64,000 bases of DNA, from positions 1-64,000 of the forward strand of contig JBBDNV010000144.1 in NCBI GenBank assembly GCA_040877415.1, in the 5' to 3' direction. This DNA is from JBBDNV01 sp040877415 (lineage in GTDB: Bacteria > Planctomycetota > Planctomycetia > Pirellulales > PALSA-1355). Shown here piece by piece: positions 27,775 through 37,188 of the stretch (the stretch's first letter is position 1; each line of letters starts with the position of its first letter). The notes under the pieces were generated by a model. The model was given only the letters and a program-made list of their open reading frames with translations. It was not told where the DNA came from and made no database searches. The translations under genes were made by a program, and so were the position numbers.

Positions 27775-30700
27775 CTACGGTTTGTTGACTTCGACGACCA
27801 CCGGCGCCGATTCGGCGGTAAAATCGCTCCCGCCGGCAGGCGTTGTGCCCCAGACGACCACTTTTTCCAGCTTGCCGGCGGGCACAGAGTCGGCGGCCGC
27901 CAATTCGATCTCGACTTGATTCGCCGCGTCGACCAATACGACTTCCGCCGGCACGGCCAGCCCGGCGGGCAGGTTTTGCCAGGTCAGCTTCACCAGGCGT
28001 TTGTGCGCCGGCGCCATGCTGGCGCCCGTTAATCCCTCGGTTTCATCCAGCCGCCAATAGGCCAGCGGATTGTCCTTGAGCACGACGTCGCGTGCCGGCG
28101 CCGCGGCCTTCGCGGCGGCGAAGTGGGCGGCAACCTGTTGGGGCGAAATGGCCGCGTCGAAAAACGCCACTTCGTCGAGCCTGCCCTGGAAGGGCGCGAA
28201 TCCGTCGGCTCGCGTCCCCAGCACGATCCGGCCGGAGTCGAAACTCTTGGGTGCTTTGGCGGCGATTTCCGGGTTGATGTCGCCGTCGAGATAAACTTTC
28301 ACGTCGTCGCCCGAACGGACTAGCGCCAGGTGATGCCAGGCGTTAATCGCCAGCGTCGTGCGTCCCGGCACGAGCGTTTGCCCGTCGTAGAAAAACAGCT
28401 TGTCGCGCGGCGAGCTTTCCACGCCGCCGATTCCCAGGTGATCGCCCGGCTGAGCATTGGCGGCGCTGGCGGTTCCCGGACGGCTGAAAACGTAGCCGGA
28501 AATGGCCGGCGAGTTCGGCTGTCCGAGATCGCGCGCGTTGAACAACCACAGTTCAATCGAGTAATCACCCGCCGCCGGCGTGGGCAATTCGGCCGTCAGC
28601 CGGTCGTCACCGGGCCCTTTGTCGACGCCGGAGAATGCGGCGCCCTTGTTGTCGGCTTCGAAACCGGCCAGCGCGGGCGAGCGCGGGCCTTCGGCTCCGC
28701 GCGTCACGCCGCTTTGATACGTGGCACTGGCGGCCACCGGCGCGACGTTGCCGGCGAACGTGAGAGTGCCCTTTTGTTTCCCTCCGACCGGCACCGGACC
28801 AAGGGGCGCGAAGGCGATCGCGAGCGGTGGACCTTCGATCGAAGCTTTGTCGAAAACGAAATTTTGCGGCTGATTCTGGAACGTGGCCGATCCCACGACC
28901 TTTAGCGCATACGTGCCCGGCGCAATCGGCTCGGTGCTGGTTAATTCCAGGGCGGTTTCTTTCTGTCCTTTTTCGATCGCGGCCGCCTTGGCGGCAACGC
29001 CTTTCGGCAGGCCTTCCACGGCCAGCGTCACCTTGTCGTCGAAACCATTGGACCGAGTGAGCTCGACTTTCAAAGCGGCCTGCGCGCCCGGTTTCAGGAG
29101 CGAAACACTTGGCGACGCCGCGGCCAATTGGAAAAACTGCGGGAACACCGGCCCCACGCCCAACCCCAACACCCCGTCGAGCACGGCCGGCGGATACGGC
29201 AACCCGCTGAATGCTCCGCGCAGAGCCCCCAGCGTGCTGGCGGTCGTGCGAAACTCGTTTTCGCCGATCTTGGCCTGGCCGATGATCTTGACCGTGCCGA
29301 TGTGACCGGCCGCAAGCGACGAACCCAGAGTGACGCTCATCGTCGTCTCGGGCTTGCCCTCGGGAATCACGTTGCCGGCCACCTGACAGCCCTCGCCGGC
29401 CCCTTCAACCGAAAGGGTGATCGGGCCGTTGTAATCGCGCCGCGCCGCGGTCACCTTGACCACGAACACGCCGTTTTTCGGCGCGTCGACTTTTTCGGCC
29501 GCCGCGGCCAATTCAAAGCCGGGCGCACTCGGTTCTGCCACAATCCGATAGGCGACTTCGGACCCGCCGCGATGATTCGTTTCTTCCACGCGCAGCCGAT
29601 ACACTCCATCGGCCCCAAAGGTGTAGTCGAGCCTTCCTTCTTCCGCGCCCGCGTCTTCGGCTTCGGCCAGCCCGCCCCCCTCGGCGTTAACGAGCCGCAG
29701 GAACATATCGCACGGCGAGCCCAGGTTACGCGCTTGGCCGGCGAAAATGAGCCGCTGGCCTTTCTTGGCTTCGAATTGGTAAAAATCCACGTCGCCGGAG
29801 GTTTCAAAACGGCCGTCCATCGCGCCCGGCACCACGACGGCCGTACATTGCTCGGGCGTGTCGTTGGGTTCCTGTTCGAGCTGTTCGGGCGTGCCGCTGG
29901 CAAGCAGCGTCGCCCAAGCGGAGCCCTGTCCGGCGCCGTAACTTGCCGCGACAGCCAGCCGATCGCCCGACACTTCGGCCGGCACCGTAACCGCAATCGG
30001 CGCGGAGAGCTCGACGCTTTCGCCGGCGAGTTGCACGCCGGCGCTGGTGCCTTTTTGCACGGCCAACGGATAAGGGACCGAAGCAAGCGGAAAATCGCCA
30101 ATGCGCAGGCGATACTGGTGCGCGCCGCCGCCCTGGTGGCGAATGTCGCGAATCTCGATGAAATAGTCGCCGGCTGCGGCGAACTTGTGGCCGAAGCGAC
30201 CGTCGGCGCCGCTGGCGGGCTCGTCGTCGCTAAACGCCAACTCGCGGCCGTCGGCGGCCAGCAGGCGAATGACCGGATCCAGGGGCGAACCCAACCGCCG
30301 GGCAAAAACTTCCACGGAAATCCGCTGGCCGGCCGCGACGCTGATCTTGTAAAAATCGCTCGACTCGGCATCGCAGAACCCGTCGACGGCCATCGGCAGC
30401 GACACGGCTTGCGCGGTCGCAATTGATTGGTTGCCCCCCGCCTCGACGGCACTGAGAAGATCATCGACCAGGAACAGCCGCAGGTTCGAGATGCCTTGGC
30501 CGGTTCCCAGGCGAATGCCGGCGACGCCCAGCGGCGCGTCGGAGGGGATCGTCAGCCGGTAACTGACGCTGGCCGGCTGCGAGCCGTTCCCCTCGATGAG
30601 GGGCGTCAATTCCGCGGACAGCGGAAGGTTCGACCAGATGCCCGTTGCGCCCGCCAGGTTGCCCCCCTGAAAAACCACGTCGACGGCCTTGCCCGGCGAC

Positions 30701-30801
30701 ACGCCCGCCGGCACGAGACGGTTCACCGACGGCGCTTGGCAAAAAGCCACGCTAGCAGGCAGTAAACCCAGCACCAGGGCCGCTTCGACCAGTGGCTTCA
30801 T
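27775..30801 (-). CDS. Secreted protein with pre-peptidase (PPC) domains and LamG-like domain
   Basis: A 1008-residue exported protein. Signal peptide MKPLVEAALVLGLLPASVAF; then an Ig-like start (LVPAGVSPGKAVDVVFQGGN), two PPC-like beta domains (DFYKISVAAGQRISVEVFAR near 160 and DVDFYQFEAKKGQRLIFAGQ near 340, each with L.SP.D..L), further Ig-like strands, and a concanavalin/LamG-type domain (about 740-930) with WHHLALVRSGDDVKVYLDG and GRLDEVAFFDAAIS. No catalytic site is seen, so binding of carbohydrate or other polymers is the likely role. It lies between the DUF1501 and DUF1549/1553 genes on the same strand; proteins with this make-up commonly accompany them. Confidence 0.82.
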   Translation of the reverse strand: MKPLVEAALVLGLLPASVAFCQAPSVNRLVPAGVSPGKAVDVVFQGGNLAGATGIWSNLPLSAELTPLIEGNGSQPASVSYRLTIPSDAPLGVAGIRLGTGQGISNLRLFLVDDLLSAVEAGGNQSIATAQAVSLPMAVDGFCDAESSDFYKISVAAGQRISVEVFARRLGSPLDPVIRLLAADGRELAFSDDEPASGADGRFGHKFAAAGDYFIEIRDIRHQGGGAHQYRLRIGDFPLASVPYPLAVQKGTSAGVQLAGESVELSAPIAVTVPAEVSGDRLAVAASYGAGQGSAWATLLASGTPEQLEQEPNDTPEQCTAVVVPGAMDGRFETSGDVDFYQFEAKKGQRLIFAGQARNLGSPCDMFLRLVNAEGGGLAEAEDAGAEEGRLDYTFGADGVYRLRVEETNHRGGSEVAYRIVAEPSAPGFELAAAAEKVDAPKNGVFVVKVTAARRDYNGPITLSVEGAGEGCQVAGNVIPEGKPETTMSVTLGSSLAAGHIGTVKIIGQAKIGENEFRTTASTLGALRGAFSGLPYPPAVLDGVLGLGVGPVFPQFFQLAAASPSVSLLKPGAQAALKVELTRSNGFDDKVTLAVEGLPKGVAAKAAAIEKGQKETALELTSTEPIAPGTYALKVVGSATFQNQPQNFVFDKASIEGPPLAIAFAPLGPVPVGGKQKGTLTFAGNVAPVAASATYQSGVTRGAEGPRSPALAGFEADNKGAAFSGVDKGPGDDRLTAELPTPAAGDYSIELWLFNARDLGQPNSPAISGYVFSRPGTASAANAQPGDHLGIGGVESSPRDKLFFYDGQTLVPGRTTLAINAWHHLALVRSGDDVKVYLDGDINPEIAAKAPKSFDSGRIVLGTRADGFAPFQGRLDEVAFFDAAISPQQVAAHFAAAKAAAPARDVVLKDNPLAYWRLDETEGLTGASMAPAHKRLVKLTWQNLPAGLAVPAEVVLVDAANQVEIELAAADSVPAGKLEKVVVWGTTPAGGSDFTAESAPVVVEVNKP

Positions 30802-30985
30802 GGCAGGCTCGTTGGAGGGCGGGAAGGTCGCTTCGGGCGGGCTTTCGGACCACCCGCCATCCTAACCTCTGTCCGGGCATGATACAACGCGCCGCGGGCA
30901 ATCAATTCGTGGCGCGCGTCTGGCCTTCTAAGTCCGGTTATTGCCGGGGTCTATATGCTGCGGCCGCGCTAAGGCCGGCGACCAT

Positions 30986-32428
30986 CTACGTGACGATCTC
31001 GCGTATCACGCGTCCTCCGTCGACCAGCGGCACCGGGCGGCCCTGTTGGTCGGCGATGCGCAGTTGGGGATCGATTCCCAGGCGATCGAAAATAGTGGCC
31101 GCCAGATCTTCCGGACTGGTCGGATGGTCCAGCGCGTAAGCGGCGTCGCGGTCGGTCGTGCCATAGACTGTGCCGCCGCGCACTCCGGCCCCTGCCAAGA
31201 CGGCCGGGAACACAGTGCTCCAATGCCCGCGGCCCCAATTGTCGTTGGACCTTTTGGGCGTGCGTCCCATCTCGCCGACCGCCACGACCAGCGTTTCGTC
31301 CAAAAGTCCGCGTTCGTCCAAATCGACTAACAGCGCCGAAAGCGCCTGGTCGAGCCCCGGCACGAGATGTTTCTTGACGTCGTCGCTGCTGGTGTGCGAA
31401 TCCCAGCTATAGCCGTCGACGGCGTCCCACGCCACGGTGACGAACCGCGTGCCCGCCTCGACCAGCCGTCGGGCCAACAGCGTCGACTGCCCAAACAAGT
31501 GCCGCCCGTAGCGATCGCGCGCGGCGCTCGGTTCCCGGCGAATGTCCAGCGCGCGGCGCACTTTTTCGGAACTGACCAATGCCAGGGCGCGCTCGCGAAA
31601 CTGATCGAACGAAACTTCGGCGCCGCTGCGCTCGGCGCTTGCGCGGGCCCGGTCAAATTGTTCGACCAGCGCGCGTCGCTTACCGAGGCGGTCGAGCGAC
31701 AGTCCTTCACCCAGCGCCAGCCCTTGAATCTGGAAATTGAGTTCCTCGTCGGTGCACTCGCGAAAATAGGGATTGTCCTTGTCGTCCCGCTTTCCGATGG
31801 CCGTGGCCAGCGGATCGTAGCCGCGTCCCAGCCAACCGGCGTACTGACCCGGCCGATCGAGCTTCGTCGAATACGTCTCCATGTGTCCCAGGCGATTGGG
31901 CAGGTAGACGAAGCTCGGTACGTCGCCCGGGCCGCCCCCGGCGCGTGTGTCAAGAAAGTCGACGATCGAGCCGTGCGCCGGCCAGTCCTTTTCGGTGGCG
32001 TTGAATCCGCCTCCGATCGGAATGTGCCAGGGATGTCCGGTTTGAATGTAGTGGCCGGCGGTCGAATGGTCGTTGTACGGATGCGTCATCGTCCGCACGA
32101 CGCAATATTTGTCGGACATGGCCGCCAGGCGCGGCATCCATTCGCAGATTCTCAGCTCCGGCGTCCGCGAAGCGATCGGCTTCGACGGTCCGCGGATCGT
32201 GCTGGGGGCGTCGGGTTTCAGGTCGAACGTTTCCAACTGGCTCGGCCCACCGAACAAAAACAGGAAGATCACGCTCCTGGCCCGCGCCGGCCGCGCGGTG
32301 CCGGTCGCTTCGGCCGCCAACACCTTGGGCAAAGTAAGTCCGAGCAAGCCAGCGCCGCCGGCCTGCAAGACCTGACGCCGCGTCCATCCGTCGCACACGC
32401 GCCGCGAGTTACCGAGGATGTTGAGCAT
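30986..32428 (-). CDS. DUF1501 protein (sulphatase-like fold), Tat-type signal
   Basis: A 480-residue member of DUF1501, which resembles the alkaline phosphatase/sulphatase fold. The N-terminus has a twin-arginine signal (TRRQVLQAGGAGLLGLTLPK), implying export of a folded, possibly metal-containing protein. Family segments: VIFLFLFGGPSQLETFDLKP, RTMTHPYNDHSTAGHYIQTG, WDSHTSSDDVKKHLVPGLDQ and LLDETLVVAVGEMGRTPK followed by GRGHWSTVFPAVLAG. The family's activity is unproven. It is the middle gene of a minus-strand series with a second DUF1501 gene upstream and the PPC-LamG gene downstream; the two DUF1501 proteins are paralogues but clearly diverged. Confidence 0.9.
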   Translation of the reverse strand: MLNILGNSRRVCDGWTRRQVLQAGGAGLLGLTLPKVLAAEATGTARPARARSVIFLFLFGGPSQLETFDLKPDAPSTIRGPSKPIASRTPELRICEWMPRLAAMSDKYCVVRTMTHPYNDHSTAGHYIQTGHPWHIPIGGGFNATEKDWPAHGSIVDFLDTRAGGGPGDVPSFVYLPNRLGHMETYSTKLDRPGQYAGWLGRGYDPLATAIGKRDDKDNPYFRECTDEELNFQIQGLALGEGLSLDRLGKRRALVEQFDRARASAERSGAEVSFDQFRERALALVSSEKVRRALDIRREPSAARDRYGRHLFGQSTLLARRLVEAGTRFVTVAWDAVDGYSWDSHTSSDDVKKHLVPGLDQALSALLVDLDERGLLDETLVVAVGEMGRTPKRSNDNWGRGHWSTVFPAVLAGAGVRGGTVYGTTDRDAAYALDHPTSPEDLAATIFDRLGIDPQLRIADQQGRPVPLVDGGRVIREIVT

Positions 32429-32470
32429 GCTTCTTCATCCTTCTGTGGAAAGGTCGCCGCTCGCCGAGTG

Positions 32471-32499
32471 CCCCGGCCCGATGGGCACGGAGCTAAACT
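32471..32499 (+). repeat. GGGGCTAAAC repeat, copy 3 (diverged)
   Basis: CCCCGGCCCGATGGGCACGG then AGCTAAACT resembles copies at 2249-2272 and 22347-22375. It lies between the two DUF1501 genes. Confidence 0.4.
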
Positions 32500-32502
32500 T
32501 TC

Positions 32503-34011
32503 TCACGCCAGCACTTCTTTGATGACTTCGCCGTCGACCAGCGGAAGCGGGCGGTTCAAGCGGTCGTGAACCAGGGTGTGATGATCGATTCCCAACAGGT
32601 GATACATGGTGGCCAGCAGGTCTTTGGGGCTGATGGGCCGCTCGGTGACGTCGCCGCCATGCTTGTCCGAAGCTCCCACGACGTGTCCGCGCTTCGTGCC
32701 GCCGCCGGCCACGAGCGACGAATAGACGCGCGACCAGTGATCGCGTCCGCCCCCTTGGTTGGTCGTGATTTTCGGAGTGCGGCCGTGTTCGCTCGTACAC
32801 ACGACCAGCGTCTCGTCCAACAGTCCCCGCTGGTCCAAATCCGTGATCAGTCCGTACCAACCCTGATCCAAGCCGGGGCACAGCTCCTGTTTCATCCGCG
32901 CGTAGTGATTGTAGTGCGTGTCCCAGCCGCTGCCGGCTACTCCATATTCGTCCCAGAACACGCTCACGATCTTGCTGCCCGCTTCGGTCAAGCGCCGCGC
33001 GGCCAGGCACGACTGGCCAAACAGCGTGTGGCCGTACAGCTCGCGAATCCGGGGCGACTCTTTGCGCAGATCGAGCGCGTCGCGCAGCTTGTCCGACTGG
33101 ATCAGCTCATACGTCATCTGGCGGTAGCGGTCCAACTGCTTGCCGCGCGAAGACAGGGAAAGATCACGCCGCGCGTCGTCGAGCTGCGCCACCAGCGACT
33201 TGCGGCGATTCAGCCGGTCGAGCGTCATGTCGTCAGGCAACCGGGTGGCGGCCGGCACGTAAAAATAGCTGTCCTGGCTCAAGCCGATGTAAGGATCGTT
33301 GTCGTCAAATCGCAATGCGCCCAGCGTTTTGGGCAACCCCTTGGTGGCCGCGCCCACGTAATCGGTCCACACCGGGTCATATTCGGCTCCCAGAAACGTG
33401 GCGAACGGCCCGGCCCGCGGCACTTCGCCCGTGCGGCGGCTGGAAAACTTGAAGGGCAGGGCCATGTTGGCCGGCACCGTGCGCCGCGGTGCTTCGCCCG
33501 ATCGCTCGCGCGCCGCTTCGATGTAGTCGACCACCGAACCGAAGAACGGCCAATTGCGCGGATCGCGCGGGTTCAGCTCCGCCGGCAAATCGAGCGTCGG
33601 CACGCCGGTCAAGGCAAAGGCCACGCCGTGCAGCGGATAGGGGTGCGTAAGCGAACGGATGACCGTCGTGCGGTCCATCACCTTGGCGAACGTCGGCAAC
33701 AGCTCGCACACGTGCAAGCCCGGCAGGCTCGACGGGATCGAGCCCAGATCGCCCCGGATTTCCAGCGGAGCGTCCGGCTTGGGGTCGACCCATTCGATCT
33801 GGCTCGGCGAGCCGTACAAGTGAATCAAAATAATCGATCTGGCGCGTCCGAATGATTTGGGCCGGGGCGAATCTTCGCGGGCGCTGGCCGCTCGCCAGCC
33901 GGCAAGCTCGGCCAGGCACATGCCGGCCAGTCCCAGCCCGCCAATGCGCAGCATCTCGCGGCGCGTCATGCCGCCACAGAGCTGTCGAGCCGACCCGAGG
34001 ATTCGTAACAT
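32503..34011 (-). CDS. DUF1501 protein, second paralogue, Tat-type signal
   Basis: A 502-residue DUF1501 protein. Start ATG at 34011 gives MLRILGSARQLCGGMTRREM followed by LRIGGLGLAGMCLAELAG, a twin-arginine signal. Conserved segments: IILIHLYGSPSQIEWVDPKP, RSLTHPYPLHGVAFALTG, the C-terminal WDTHYNHYARMKQELCPGLD and LLDETLVVCTSEHGRTPKI, then GGGRDHWSRVYSSLVAGGGT and PISPKDLLATMYHLLGID. The His-containing loops are candidates for metal binding as in the sulphatase fold. It is the first gene of the minus-strand block running to 23736. A further in-frame start at 34053 is possible but would put 14 residues before the usual N-terminus. Confidence 0.9.
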   Translation of the reverse strand: MLRILGSARQLCGGMTRREMLRIGGLGLAGMCLAELAGWRAASAREDSPRPKSFGRARSIILIHLYGSPSQIEWVDPKPDAPLEIRGDLGSIPSSLPGLHVCELLPTFAKVMDRTTVIRSLTHPYPLHGVAFALTGVPTLDLPAELNPRDPRNWPFFGSVVDYIEAARERSGEAPRRTVPANMALPFKFSSRRTGEVPRAGPFATFLGAEYDPVWTDYVGAATKGLPKTLGALRFDDNDPYIGLSQDSYFYVPAATRLPDDMTLDRLNRRKSLVAQLDDARRDLSLSSRGKQLDRYRQMTYELIQSDKLRDALDLRKESPRIRELYGHTLFGQSCLAARRLTEAGSKIVSVFWDEYGVAGSGWDTHYNHYARMKQELCPGLDQGWYGLITDLDQRGLLDETLVVCTSEHGRTPKITTNQGGGRDHWSRVYSSLVAGGGTKRGHVVGASDKHGGDVTERPISPKDLLATMYHLLGIDHHTLVHDRLNRPLPLVDGEVIKEVLA

Positions 34012-34276
34012 CGCTTGCCGCTCCAAGCTCGTGCGGGCGCAAACGATTGACACCCGGCGGGATGAACCGAACGCGCACGCGAAGCATCAATTTGCGCCAA
34101 TATGTTAGCAAATCTCCAGGCATCCGGCTAGCCGCCAGCGGAAATATGTCGCCGGCGGAAATAGCGCGGATTGGCTCCGAGCACTCCGGCTATTGAAAGA
34201 AACCGGCCCCGTTTGGTGCCCGTCTCCGGCCGTTCAACGCGACGCGCGATATTTCACGACCGCAAGCTATGCCTTC

Positions 34277-34696
34277 TTAAGACAACTCCAACGGCGGCTG
34301 ATTCGCGCGGGCGCGCAGCCGATTGATCACTTTCAGGACCGGCTGACGTTTGATGATTTTGCGCTCCCATGCCCTTTTGCCGGGAATGTCGACCAGGCTG
34401 ATTCCCAAAAGCACCGTGAGAATGCCTTGTCCGGGCGTGAAAATCATGATCAGCCCGGCCACGATTAGAAGCGCGCCCACCAGGTTCTTCGTGATCACGA
34501 GCGTCCACCACAAGGCCGGTTTCGAGGTGCGCCATTGCTCGAACGGCTTGCGTTTGGTGTTAAAGTAGTCGGACGGAATGGTGGTGAGAACGTAGTGGCA
34601 GAGCCAAAGACTTGCGACCAGCACCACGAACGACACGATCAGCATCACGGTCGTCAGCGCCGCATGATCGAGCAGCCAATCCCACATCATGCTCAT
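34277..34696 (-). CDS. Small membrane protein, PGPGW-like
   Basis: A 139-residue protein with three membrane segments: about 8-38 (TTVMLIVSFVVLVASLWLCH), 66-84 (WWTLVITKNLVGALLIVAGL) and 85-105. The stretch IFTPGQGILTVLLGISLVDI followed by PGKRAWERKI matches the small PGPGW transmembrane family (PGPGW...LLGLALLA...FP-R), with Gln in place of the last Pro/Gly of the motif. Function unknown. Several ATG codons cluster at 34685-34696; a TTG at 34738 would add 14 hydrophobic residues and cannot be excluded, and no ribosome site is clear for either. It stands apart from neighbours. Confidence 0.6.
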   Translation of the reverse strand: MSMMWDWLLDHAALTTVMLIVSFVVLVASLWLCHYVLTTIPSDYFNTKRKPFEQWRTSKPALWWTLVITKNLVGALLIVAGLIMIFTPGQGILTVLLGISLVDIPGKRAWERKIIKRQPVLKVINRLRARANQPPLELS

Positions 34697-34916
34697 CCCA
34701 TTCACCAGCACGAGCGCGACGGCCAACGAGCCCGACAAAGACGCGAATCGCCTCCATCAGCATAGTCCGTCGCCAGCCCGCGTGGAACCCGTACATTGAG
34801 TCGATACACAGGCCATCGCCACTGGGGGCCACTTTGACGGGCGGCCGAATTGCGTCATCATAGGCACAGACTCCGAACGTTCACTTTTCGTCACAATCAA
34901 GGTTCGAAATCGCGTC

Positions 34917-36506
34917 ATGACCATTCAACCCGTGTTGATCGGCCAGGGGTGGCGGCCGTCGGCCGCCAGCGGCACGTTTCGGGCCGAAAACCCGGCCACG
35001 CGCGAGCCGCTCGAGGAGATCTTTCCCGTCAGTTCCTGGGCCGACGTCGACGCCGCTTTGGGTGCAGCCTCGGGTGCCGCCGCCGCGCTGCGCAAAGCAC
35101 CCGGCGAGCTGGTGGCCCGCTTTTTGGAAACGTACGCGGACAAAATCGAAACCGAGCGCGACGCGCTAGTGGCCATGGCGCACGCCGAAACGGCGCTGCC
35201 CGTCAAGCCGCGCTTGGCCGACGTCGAGCTTCCCCGCACTACCGGCCAGTTGCGCGAAGCCGCCCGCGCCGCGCGCGATGGAAGTTGGATGCAGCCAACG
35301 ATCGACTCCAAGCTGAATATCCGCTCGTGCCATGCGCCGTTGGGGCCCGTGTTTGTGTTTGGGCCGAACAATTTTCCCTTCGCGTTCAATAGCATCGCCG
35401 GCGGCGACTTCGCGGCGGCCATCGCCACCGGCTGCCCGGTGATCGCCAAGGCCAACACGTCGCATCCCGCCACGACGCGCCTCTTCGCGACCGCCGCCCA
35501 CGACGCCGCGCGCGAAACCGGGTTGCCCGCCGGCAGCGTGCAATTGCTTTACCGCACGAGTCACCCCGACGGCCGGCGCGCCGTGGCCGATCCGCGCACC
35601 GGCGCCACCGGCTACACCGGAAGCCGCGCCTGTGGGCTGGCGCTAAAGGCGGCCGCCGATGCCGCCGGCAAGCCCATCTACCTGGAACTTTCGAGCATCA
35701 ATCCGGTCCTCATCCTGCCCGGGGCCATCGCCACGCGCGCCGACGAGATTGCCGGCGAGTTCACCACGAGCTGCCTGCTGGGCATGGGCCAATTCTGCAC
35801 CAATCCCGGTCTGGTCATCTTGCTGGCCGGCGTCGAGACCGATCGATTTGTCGCCGCCATTGTGGAGCAATTCCGCGCGGCGCCCGTCGGCACGCTGCTT
35901 TCCGCGGGTGTGGCGCATGCTCTCGAAACGAACGTCAAGACGCTGGCCGCGGCCGGCGCCCGGCTTTTGGCCGGTGGAACTACGGGAGGCGGCACGGGAT
36001 ACAGTTTCGCCAATACGCTGTTGACGATTTCCGGCACCAGGTTCCTGGCAAGCCCGGCACAATTCCAGATCGAAGCCTTCGGCAACGCGTCGCTTATGGT
36101 GATCGCCGAAGACGCGGCCCAAGCGGTTGGAATCGTCGAGGCGCTCGAGGGCAATCTGACCGGCTGCATCTATTCCGACTCTGGGGGAAGCGACGATTCG
36201 CTGTATGCCGAACTGGCGCCTCAATTGCGGCGCAAGGTCGGCCGGTTGCTCGGCGACAAGATGCCGACCGGCGTCGCGGTCACGGCGGCCATGAACCACG
36301 GTGGTCCGTATCCGGCCACGGGTCACCCGGGCTTCACCTCCGTCGGCATTCCCGCCTCGCTTGCGCGCTTCACGGCGCTCGAATGCTACGACAACGTGCG
36401 GCCCGAGCGGTTGCCGCAGGCGCTAGGGGACAAGAATCCGGGCCAGATGCGGCGGCTCGTCGACGGAATCTGGACGCAAGGCGACGTCGCCGGACCAACC
36501 GCATGA
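34917..36506 (+). CDS. 2,5-dioxovalerate (2-oxoglutarate semialdehyde) dehydrogenase
   Basis: A 529-residue aldehyde dehydrogenase of the KGSADH subgroup, which oxidises 2-oxoglutarate semialdehyde to 2-oxoglutarate in the breakdown of sugar acids (arabinonate, xylonate, glucarate) or hydroxyproline. Evidence: GPVFVFGPNNFPFAFN at the cofactor site, the catalytic Glu in LELSSINPVL, the catalytic Cys in MGQFCTNPG, the PHE-binding end segment NHGGPYPATGHPGFTSVG, and a length close to the family's 520-530. The ATG at 34917 begins MTIQPVLIGQGWR, as in relatives. No sugar-acid transport or dehydratase genes are adjacent; the enolase-superfamily dehydratase at 22452 could belong to the same pathway. 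Confidence 0.88.
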   Translation: MTIQPVLIGQGWRPSAASGTFRAENPATREPLEEIFPVSSWADVDAALGAASGAAAALRKAPGELVARFLETYADKIETERDALVAMAHAETALPVKPRLADVELPRTTGQLREAARAARDGSWMQPTIDSKLNIRSCHAPLGPVFVFGPNNFPFAFNSIAGGDFAAAIATGCPVIAKANTSHPATTRLFATAAHDAARETGLPAGSVQLLYRTSHPDGRRAVADPRTGATGYTGSRACGLALKAAADAAGKPIYLELSSINPVLILPGAIATRADEIAGEFTTSCLLGMGQFCTNPGLVILLAGVETDRFVAAIVEQFRAAPVGTLLSAGVAHALETNVKTLAAAGARLLAGGTTGGGTGYSFANTLLTISGTRFLASPAQFQIEAFGNASLMVIAEDAAQAVGIVEALEGNLTGCIYSDSGGSDDSLYAELAPQLRRKVGRLLGDKMPTGVAVTAAMNHGGPYPATGHPGFTSVGIPASLARFTALECYDNVRPERLPQALGDKNPGQMRRLVDGIWTQGDVAGPTA

Positions 36507-36521
36507 GCGGCACGCCGGGTG

Positions 36522-37043
36522 CTACGGCTGGGCCCGACCTTCTTCTACGTCCTTGGCATTCGCCTCGGCTTTGGCCCTCGCTTCGGCCCTGGCTTTGGCG
36601 CGAGCGGTCGTGGCTTGCTCTCTTTTCGCCTTGGCTTTTTCGCGGGCGATGCGATTCTTTTCGTCGCGCGCGGCACGGGCTTCGGTCCGCTTTTTCGCCG
36701 AACTCTTGTTCGTCGCCTGCGGCTGCGCGTTTTGCATCGGGAGCACCGGAAAACCCGACAAGCCCGGGTTGCCGAAGGGGACGAACTGCGGCACCCCGGT
36801 GCGCACGCCGCGGCTGCTCCGGCCGCGCGATTGCAAGGCGCGCAGCAACAGGATGTCCTTGATCTGGTCGGGGGTGAGTTGGTCGGGAAGCTGGTCGACT
36901 GCGCCGGGCGGCGCTTGCTGGGACGATTGCGGCGGATCGGATGCGCGTCGGGTGAATTGCGCGCCCGCCTCGCCGGCAATAAGCACGAAAGCAATAACGG
37001 CGGCGGAGCAGATTCGAACCCGAAAGAGCATCGTTTGACCCAT
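36522..37043 (-). CDS. Secreted Ala/Lys/Arg-rich protein of unknown function
   Basis: A 173-residue protein starting with a signal peptide (MLFRVRICSAAVIAFVLIAG ending near GAQF). The mature part has LTPDQIKDILLLRALQSRG, a Gly/Pro region (FVPFGNPGLSGFPVLPMQ) and a highly charged helical tail of KAKAKREQ, KARAEARAKAEANAK-like repeats that could form a long single helix or bind nucleic acid or acidic polymers. I do not recognise a family. The start at 37043 (MGQTMLFRV) is close to a second ATG at 37031. It converges with the aldehyde dehydrogenase gene, the stops being 15 bases apart. Confidence 0.65.
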   Translation of the reverse strand: MGQTMLFRVRICSAAVIAFVLIAGEAGAQFTRRASDPPQSSQQAPPGAVDQLPDQLTPDQIKDILLLRALQSRGRSSRGVRTGVPQFVPFGNPGLSGFPVLPMQNAQPQATNKSSAKKRTEARAARDEKNRIAREKAKAKREQATTARAKARAEARAKAEANAKDVEEGRAQP

Positions 37044-37188
37044 AATCTGCCCTCTCTGCGCAGTTACCTCATTCGAGCCATCTACCGTAATTTTCAATCT
37101 TCACTCTAACTCCCCGCCGGGGCCAATGCAATGAAACGGCCCTAAGTGGGGATGCTGTATTTCGGCGTGTTCAGCCGGCCCGGCGCCG

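Noticed and set aside
34697..34738. 14-residue TTG-started extension of the PGPGW-like gene
   Set aside because: No ribosome site supports it and several ATG codons follow; left as a possibility only.
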